The notes below the pieces were generated by a model. That model was not told where the DNA came from, did not search any database, and worked only from the letters and a program-made list of their open reading frames with translations. Shown here piece after piece: positions 29,635-33,999 of a stretch of DNA of 33,999 bases. Made by a program: the position numbers and the translations under genes. The number at the start of each line of letters is the position of its first letter. Position 1 is the first letter of the stretch. Source of the stretch: a virus; IMG/VR virus record IMGVR_UViG_3300043466_002107, positions 1-33,999 of that record; one strand, given 5' to 3'.

Positions 29635-29906
29635 TTTGCAGTCCATTCTGTTTTGAAAGTGCCATCGGGTTTGAACACACTCTCGGGATCGCTTAACTTG
29701 ATGCCATTGCCGATCTCGACGCGATGCCAAGACACTCGGTTATCAATGAGGCCGCGCACATTGGCTTTGGCCTCGGCCACATTGCGGTCAATCATCGTCA
29801 TATAAAGTTGATGATTGAAATATCGGGGATCTTCCCAGTGATGGGATTGCGGCTTGAGGGTCATCCAAGTTGGCCAGGATGCCCGGTCGAAATATGTGTC
29901 GATCAC
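29631..29906 (-). CDS. Hypothetical 91-residue protein
   Basis: An unrecognised protein rich in Trp, His and Asp: DTYFDRASWPTWMTLKPQS, HWEDPRYFNHQLYMTMID, VSWHRVEIGNGIKL. ATG 29906 overlaps the stop of the upstream gene, and its stop overlaps the next start. It is a member of the chain of small early genes ahead of the DUF2800 gene. Confidence 0.72.
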   Translation of the reverse strand: MIDTYFDRASWPTWMTLKPQSHHWEDPRYFNHQLYMTMIDRNVAEAKANVRGLIDNRVSWHRVEIGNGIKLSDPESVFKPDGTFKTEWTAK

Positions 29907-30106
29907 GATTGTTCCTCCATGCCCTTCAAGAATGCCGACAGGCGCTTGATCTTGATCTTGTGAAATTCGACCATCTTTGTCGAATACTCTTGCTGGGTAT
30001 GCGCAGACAGCAGATCGCGGCGCGATTGTTCCAGTTCGCGCAGTGCCAGCGTTTCAGCAGTTGGCGGCGCATAAATTGTTTTGAGTGTGTTTATGATGTT
30101 TGTCAT
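29903..30106 (-). CDS. Hypothetical 67-residue coiled-coil protein
   Basis: It begins MTNIINTLKTIYAPPTAETL, followed by a long charged helix, ALRELEQSRRDLLSAHTQQE then MVEFHKIKIKRLSAFL, likely a coiled coil. Small proteins of this form, with an APPTAE-type N terminus, are common in related phages but have no known role. Both ends overlap neighbours by ATGA. Confidence 0.75.
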   Translation of the reverse strand: MTNIINTLKTIYAPPTAETLALRELEQSRRDLLSAHTQQEYSTKMVEFHKIKIKRLSAFLKGMEEQS

Positions 30107-30336
30107 AGTCCAACCTTTTTAAGTGCAGCTTGCAGGCCAGCCAAGCCACCAACCCTTTGATCGTTGATCCAAATCTGAGGCATTTGCCTTGCGTCTGGAT
30201 AACTGTTCAGCAGTATTGCCAAGCGATCCCCCACCTCGACATCAACCTCGCTGTATTGCAGCCCCTTGGCCTTCAACAGAGCCTTGGCTGTGTCGCAGTT
30301 TGGACAGCCTGACTTGGTGTAAATCGTGATGTTCAT
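30103..30336 (-). CDS. Glutaredoxin-like protein
   Basis: A 77-residue glutaredoxin. The active site CPNC is in the usual place (TIYTKSGCPNCDTAKALL), and the cis-Pro/GG region follows as QMPQIWINDQRVGGLAGLQ. It would reduce disulfides or supply electrons to ribonucleotide reductase during phage DNA synthesis. AAGGAAA precedes ATG 30336, which also overlaps the stop of the upstream zinc protein; an in-frame ATG at 30363 lies inside that gene and is rejected. Confidence 0.93.
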   Translation of the reverse strand: MNITIYTKSGCPNCDTAKALLKAKGLQYSEVDVEVGDRLAILLNSYPDARQMPQIWINDQRVGGLAGLQAALKKVGL

Positions 30337-30452
30337 GATTGCTTTTCCTTGAGGGCAGCCCATGCCGTCTCATTGCACTTAGCGCATTGATAGTGATACT
30401 GGGTGCGATGTGGTGATGGGGTCAATATCCATCGATGTTTGCATTGGTTCAT
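30333..30452 (-). CDS. Small zinc-binding protein
   Basis: The minus strand from ATG 30452 to TGA 30333 encodes 39 residues, MNQCKHRWILTPSPHR then YHYQCAKCNETAWAAL. The Cys/His at the start (CKH) with the later CAKC make a small zinc-finger-like protein. It overlaps the upstream stop and the glutaredoxin start, each as ATGA, which makes it a clear link in the operon. The function is unknown. Confidence 0.72.
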   Translation of the reverse strand: MNQCKHRWILTPSPHRTQYHYQCAKCNETAWAALKEKQS

Positions 30453-30970
30453 GGCTTCATTCCTTTCAACATCTCTGCCCGGCAATCGTTCCAGCCTTGG
30501 ATGTATTGGGGATGCTCACCCTCACGGGTTCCAAACGCATCAGGCACTGCTGGCTGTGCGGGTGGGGTGGCGTAGAGGGCAATTGGCTTGAATTCACTTG
30601 TTGGCTTCTTCCACCGGAAATACTTGTGACCAACTGCGTTCTCGCACAAATACGCCACAGGCGCAGGTACAGCAATTGAAATCATGCCAGCCTGTCTTGG
30701 CACTGGCTGTTCCAATTCTTCAGCATAAGTCTCATAGTACAGCCCCAACTCTCTGGCGTTCTCTGCCTTCTTGTCGAGGGCACGGGCTTGCTTGATGGCG
30801 GTGATGGCTTTCAAGGCTGGCTCAACAAACTCAGCTTCGTAATCCTCGTAACCCCTGTCGCATCCTTGCGCAAGTTCTTCTGCTGTACTTGCACTTTTAA
30901 AGAACGCCCTCTTCAGCTTTTCCAACGCCTCCAGCGCCAAGTCCATTGCCAATTCTTCGTCTTTGGTCAT
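30449..30970 (-). CDS. Hypothetical 173-residue protein
   Basis: An unrecognised protein. The N-terminal half is helical and acidic (DEELAMDLALEALEKLKRAF, then EPALKAITAIKQARALDKKA). The C-terminal half is different, with KPIALYATPPAQPAVPDA then HPQYIQGWNDCRAEML. The PIALYATPP and GWNDCRAEM motifs recur in many phage proteins of mixed layout, so this looks like a modular accessory protein. ATG 30970 has a G-rich ribosome binding site and overlaps the upstream stop; extension to 31162 crosses the divergent control region and is rejected. Confidence 0.78.
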   Translation of the reverse strand: MTKDEELAMDLALEALEKLKRAFFKSASTAEELAQGCDRGYEDYEAEFVEPALKAITAIKQARALDKKAENARELGLYYETYAEELEQPVPRQAGMISIAVPAPVAYLCENAVGHKYFRWKKPTSEFKPIALYATPPAQPAVPDAFGTREGEHPQYIQGWNDCRAEMLKGMKP

Positions 30971-31065
30971 ACCACCCCCGCCAGCCACCACAGGCCATAA
31001 ATGATTGATACAGACACCGCTGCCGATGCCAGCAGCAGTCCGATCAAAAGAATCTGAGTTTTCAT
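30967..31065 (-). CDS. 32-residue membrane peptide, first leftward gene
   Basis: From ATG 31065 it encodes MKTQILLIGLLLASAAVSVS then IIYGLWWLAGVV, a single membrane span with almost no soluble part. ACGAAAGGCAAACGAC before the ATG is a strong ribosome binding site and nearly identical to that of the ssDNA-binding-protein gene. It is the first gene of the leftward operon, and its stop overlaps the next start. The role is unknown. Confidence 0.7.
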   Translation of the reverse strand: MKTQILLIGLLLASAAVSVSIIYGLWWLAGVV

Positions 31066-31160
31066 GTCGTTTGCCTTTCGTTTGTTTGAAACCACATAGT
31101 AGCACAACATTGTTGACAACAAAACCATGTACAATAAAAATATCAGCAACACACCGAGGC
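31066..31160. promoter_or_regulatory. Divergent promoter/operator region
   Basis: This 95-base gap separates the leftward and rightward blocks. TTGTTG at 31110-31115 and CAACAA at 31117-31122 make a perfect palindrome about A31116. It contains TTGACA on the plus strand (31113-31118) and TTGTCA on the minus strand, so one operator could control both directions. The -10 boxes are weaker: TACAAT at 31130 is too close to that -35, and TATGTG on the minus strand is at about 15 spacing. It shares the core TTGACAA with the palindrome at 26161-26177. Confidence 0.6.
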
Positions 31161-31343
31161 ATGATGAAAAAACCACACGATCACAAGAAAAAGCCCTCAC
31201 GAACAGCCCAAGCATTGCACGCTGTCAATGAAGGCATGTCGGTCAGGAATGCAGCCTTGGTGCACGACATCACGCCCCAATCGATCTATCGCCTGATGGC
31301 TTATCGGCGCAATAACCCACCATGCCCTGTCTGCGGGAAATGA
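31161..31343 (+). CDS. Small HTH protein, first rightward gene
   Basis: A 60-residue protein with a basic N terminus (MMKKPHDHKKKPSRTAQAL), a helix-turn-helix of resolvase/transposase type (HAVNEGMSVRNAALVHDITP then QSIYRLMAYRR) and a closing CPVCGK that may bind zinc. GAGG precedes the twin ATGs at 31161 and 31164. Its location next to the divergent palindrome makes it a candidate regulator of both blocks, which is inference. Confidence 0.78.
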   Translation: MMKKPHDHKKKPSRTAQALHAVNEGMSVRNAALVHDITPQSIYRLMAYRRNNPPCPVCGK

Positions 31344-31600
31344 CCATGCACATCGACAACATCCTCCAAGAGCGCGGCGAGCGTTATGGCCGTTTCCAAG
31401 ACAATGCAGCCACCGTGCAGGCGCTCAAAAAGGTCTTGCACATGCACGACAACTGGCTGCACCTGAACTATGACCAGCGCGAGGCTCTTGACATGATCTG
31501 CCACAAAATGGCACGAATCATGAACGGTGATCCGAACTATGTCGATTCATGGGCAGACATCGCTGGATATGCCACCCTGGTGGCGAATCGGTTAAAGTAA
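31340..31600 (+). CDS. DUF6378-like protein
   Basis: An 86-residue helical protein of the DUF6378 type, found often beside phage replication genes. The family pattern is visible: ILQERGERYGRFQDNAATVQ, LNYDQREALDMICHKMARIM and the closing DPNYVDSWADIAGYATLV. ATG 31340 overlaps the stop of the HTH gene (ATGA); an earlier in-frame ATG at 31322 is less likely. The family resembles MazG-type helical folds, but no reaction is proven. Confidence 0.82.
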   Translation: MTMHIDNILQERGERYGRFQDNAATVQALKKVLHMHDNWLHLNYDQREALDMICHKMARIMNGDPNYVDSWADIAGYATLVANRLK

Positions 31601-31694
31601 AGGTTTACGACCCCGGCTAGGGTAGCTCCCGAAAAGCGGATTGAACCACCGCCTGCCGCAAGGTCTTTCAAATGGTTCGACATCAGAGGTTCAG
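31601..31694 (+). promoter_or_regulatory. Structured leader of the primase-helicase gene
   Basis: A 94-base non-coding gap. GGG-TAGCT-CCC (31620-31630) and GCGG...CCGC (31636-31652) can form hairpins. TGAACC (31642-31647) can pair with GGTTC at 31674 or with GGTTCA at 31688-31693, which overlaps the AGAGG ribosome binding site (31685-31689). Alternative pairings of this kind suggest translational control. No tRNA or known riboswitch was recognised. Confidence 0.4.
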
Positions 31695-33851
31695 ATGGAA
31701 AACAACCCCATTTCCAATTCGCATCCATCAAAGGCAGTCGCCCAGGCCATTGCCAACATTTGCCCAGATGCCCTGTTTTGCGGCTTTAAGGTCAAGCAAA
31801 ATGCCAATGGCACATCGGCCAAGATACCCTTCAACAAGCACGGCCAAGGCGTGGCCGCCAGCACTCCAAAATCTGACCTGATTCAAGGCAGCGAACTGTC
31901 AGACCATCCACCAGGCGGTGAGCATTGGGGCGTGGTCATGCAAAACCCCACATTTGACCCATTTGGCGAACTGGTGCTGACTGTCCTTGATCTGGACATG
32001 AAACGCAGCACAGCCCCCAGAGACATCCGCATGGACAGAATCATGGGGCAGGCCAAGGCCATGGGCCTGATGACCGAGCGCAGCCACAGCAAAAAGGGCG
32101 GCCACATCATCTTTTTGGCAAAGCCTGATCCCGACATGCCGCCAAAGATCAACTTGGGCAACCACCAAGAGATCGAGATATTCGGCCATCCAAAGTCGGC
32201 GGGTAAATCGGTGATGCTCACAGGCGATGCCCTCAAGGGCGATGTCAACGAGATTAACTGCACGCTGCAAGAATTCTTGGCCCAGGCTGGCATCACCATC
32301 GAAAAAGCCCCAGAGCCAAAACCAGCGCCAGCGCCCATCTTGCCCAAGATCACCACCAGCAGCGACATGGACAGGGCAGCCGATGCACTAGATCATATTG
32401 TCTTGATTGATGGTGATTACGATCAATGGATTGATATTGGCTTTGCACTTAAAGAAGGCTTTGGAGATTCAGCATTCGGTCTTTGGGATGAGTGGAGTTC
32501 AAGGACATATGACTATGAAGGCACAGAGGCTTTGCGCAGGAGATGGGATAAGTTTGAAAACTCAAAGGGCATAACCCTAGCCACCCTTTTTCATATTGCC
32601 AAGGATCATGGCTATAAGCCACCATCGGTTCAGGATGAGCGCAGAACAGCAGTCGAGGACTTTGGCAGATTCCTCAAAGCCCAAGAAGCAGGGCCAACGG
32701 TCGATCAGGACACTGGCGAGATCACCCAGCCACCAGCCCTGCACTGGCCCGAGATTGACTACAGCCTGACCAAGCTGGAGCCGATCTGCTACCTGGTTGA
32801 CGGGTTCCTTGCCCACAGCCTGTTTGTTATGGCAGGCCAACCCGGTGTCGGCAAGACCAGCGCCCTGATTGCCTTGGCAATGGTTCAGGCAGGTTTTCAG
32901 ATCGATGGCTGCGAACTCAAGACCCGCAAAAAGCGCAAGACCATATTTGTCACCGAGGACTCAGACCAGATCGTGCGCAGCCTCTTTGCCTATGGCAAGC
33001 ACTTTGGCATCGATCCAGTGATGCTCTGCCAAATGATCGTCATCATCGATGCGCGGCGCTCTGATGTGAAAGACATCCTGAAGCTGGCGCAGAACTGCGA
33101 CAAACACACATTGGATGGACAGCGGCCATGGCTGGTGCTGGACACAGCCAACGCCACCCTCGACCTCGATGATGAGAATGACAATGCCAAGGTCGGCCAA
33201 TACTTGTCCAGCATCAAGGCCACCCTGTTCGTGCAAATGGGCGTGCCAGTCTGCATCACAGCCCACACCAACAAGACCATCAGCCGCAAAGACAGCGATG
33301 CCCAGGCCCGAGGTGCATCAGCCTTCACAGGCGATGCAACCCTGACAGGCATCTTGTTCCTGGACGATGACCAGCAGCGATACATGAAGCTGACCAAGAC
33401 CCGCTACGAGCCAACATTCAGGGAAATCAGATTCGATTCACAAACATTTACTGAGGCAGTAACCGATGCCGATGGTGAATTGCAAGAGATCGTCTGTCGC
33501 GTATCTGTTCCACACATCAGCAGCGAGGAATTAAGGGTTAAGGCAGCAGCAGAAAAAGCCGATGAAAAGCGGCAAGACGCGATTATGGATAAATGTGACC
33601 AGGCTTGTGCATATATCCAATCGATAATGAATCAAAATAATAATGGCGTGATTATTCAAAGAGGTGCTGGCCGCATTTCAATACCCGACACAATGGTTAA
33701 TATGACACCACTGAGGTGGGCCGATATTCTCGACCAAGTGCCTGGGGCCAACAACGATCCAGACATGAAGAAGGCCATCAAGCAAGCAGTCTGCAACCGC
33801 TTTGGCGTTGACCATCTTGGGCTTCCAGGATGGGTGCAATTGCATGGATGA
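31695..33851 (+). CDS. PrimPol / PriCT-2 / RecA-type replicative helicase
   Basis: A 718-residue replication protein with three parts. The N-terminal ~200 residues look like an archaeo-eukaryotic primase-polymerase of NrS-1 type: LTVLDLDMKRS (metal-binding D-x-D), SHSKKGGHIIF (H motif), EIEIFGHPKSAGKSVMLTG. A PriCT-2-like helical module follows (ADALDHIVLIDGDYDQWIDI then FALKEGFGD, WDEWSSRTYDYEG). The C-terminal half is a RepA/DnaB-like RecA-fold ATPase with Walker A GQPGVGKTS and Walker B WLVLDTANATLDLDDEND. ATG 31695 has AGAGG in front; a TTG at 31641 is rejected. It would prime and unwind at the origin, possibly the adjacent hairpin region. Confidence 0.9.
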   Translation: MENNPISNSHPSKAVAQAIANICPDALFCGFKVKQNANGTSAKIPFNKHGQGVAASTPKSDLIQGSELSDHPPGGEHWGVVMQNPTFDPFGELVLTVLDLDMKRSTAPRDIRMDRIMGQAKAMGLMTERSHSKKGGHIIFLAKPDPDMPPKINLGNHQEIEIFGHPKSAGKSVMLTGDALKGDVNEINCTLQEFLAQAGITIEKAPEPKPAPAPILPKITTSSDMDRAADALDHIVLIDGDYDQWIDIGFALKEGFGDSAFGLWDEWSSRTYDYEGTEALRRRWDKFENSKGITLATLFHIAKDHGYKPPSVQDERRTAVEDFGRFLKAQEAGPTVDQDTGEITQPPALHWPEIDYSLTKLEPICYLVDGFLAHSLFVMAGQPGVGKTSALIALAMVQAGFQIDGCELKTRKKRKTIFVTEDSDQIVRSLFAYGKHFGIDPVMLCQMIVIIDARRSDVKDILKLAQNCDKHTLDGQRPWLVLDTANATLDLDDENDNAKVGQYLSSIKATLFVQMGVPVCITAHTNKTISRKDSDAQARGASAFTGDATLTGILFLDDDQQRYMKLTKTRYEPTFREIRFDSQTFTEAVTDADGELQEIVCRVSVPHISSEELRVKAAAEKADEKRQDAIMDKCDQACAYIQSIMNQNNNGVIIQRGAGRISIPDTMVNMTPLRWADILDQVPGANNDPDMKKAIKQAVCNRFGVDHLGLPGWVQLHG

Positions 33852-33877
33852 AAACAAAATGCCTATCATGTCAAAAG

Positions 33878-33999
33878 TAATACAAAAGAATAGGGTGGTA
33901 TTAGGTGGAAATGGGTGGTCACCTAATACCACCCAATTCAAGTTGGAGGCGTTTTGGGATATTGGGGGGGGTCTGTTGACCCCCCCAATACCCAATACC
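33878..33999. repeat. Direct terminal repeat, right copy
   Basis: Identical to 1-122. The 26 bases from 33852 to 33877 join the primase-helicase stop to this repeat; across the circular join the whole gap to the next gene start (230) is about 255 bases and holds three hairpins. Confidence 0.95.

Noticed and set aside
31601-31694. tRNA-like element suggested by GGTTCGA at 31674
   Set aside because: No acceptor, D or anticodon stems can be drawn around it; only simple hairpins are supported.
1-33999. CRISPR array, insertion sequence, integrase or attachment site
   Set aside because: The only regular repeats are the coding 141-bp blades. No transposase, integrase or spacer-repeat pattern was seen on either strand.

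Overview
The window is a complete, or nearly complete, genome of a tailed double-stranded DNA phage. Its first and last 122 bases are identical (1-122 and 33878-33999), so the sequence closes into a circle of 33,877 unique bases. The morphogenesis genes are of the HK97/lambda type with a long tape measure and no sheath, so a siphovirus is inferred. No integrase, excisionase or large repressor was found, which suggests a lytic phage. The host is probably a betaproteobacterium of the Burkholderiales, perhaps freshwater. That is inferred from the style of the small accessory proteins and the head-operon cargo genes, not from a search.

The genome has two transcription blocks. A divergent control region at 31066-31160 separates them, and they converge on terminators at 23161-23230. 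The rightward block runs from 31161 through the circular junction to 23147. It starts with a small HTH protein, a DUF6378 protein and a PrimPol/PriCT-2/RecA-type helicase. A hairpin-rich, G-tract-containing gap at the junction (33852 to 229) is a candidate origin. Next come a VRR-NUC nuclease, an HNH nuclease, terminase small and large subunits split by a free-standing HNH homing-type gene, portal, protease, capsid, head-tail connectors, tail tube, a frameshifted tail chaperone, tape measure, three tail-tip or receptor-binding genes, a tail-fibre chaperone, a cluster of small membrane proteins, a nested spanin pair and a GH19 endolysin.

The leftward block (31065 down to 23211) is a tightly packed operon with many ATGA start/stop overlaps. 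It holds glutaredoxin, a DUF2800 RecB/Cas4-like nuclease, an orphan DNA methyltransferase, a SNF2-like helicase, a DUF2815 (gp2.5-like) ssDNA-binding protein, a ribbon-helix-helix protein and many small proteins. Five small genes here and elsewhere were found by reading the DNA directly: 20740-20832, 23211-23339, 23867-24031, 30333-30452, and the re-started 23336-23455.

The most notable features are these. (1) A second candidate programmed -1 frameshift (A AAA AAC at 7757-7763, hairpin 6 nt downstream) would fuse a small head protein to a 208-residue domain that has no start codon of its own, followed by a GT-A glycosyltransferase inside the head operon. (2) A 680-residue tail protein is made of exactly 14 repeats of 47 residues, split 7+7 by a linker, which suggests two seven-bladed propellers. 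(3) An 11-bp inverted repeat buries the ribosome binding site of the tail chaperone. (4) Three related hairpins crowd the junction region. (5) Palindromes overlap consensus -35 boxes in front of the divergent and ssDNA-binding-protein genes.
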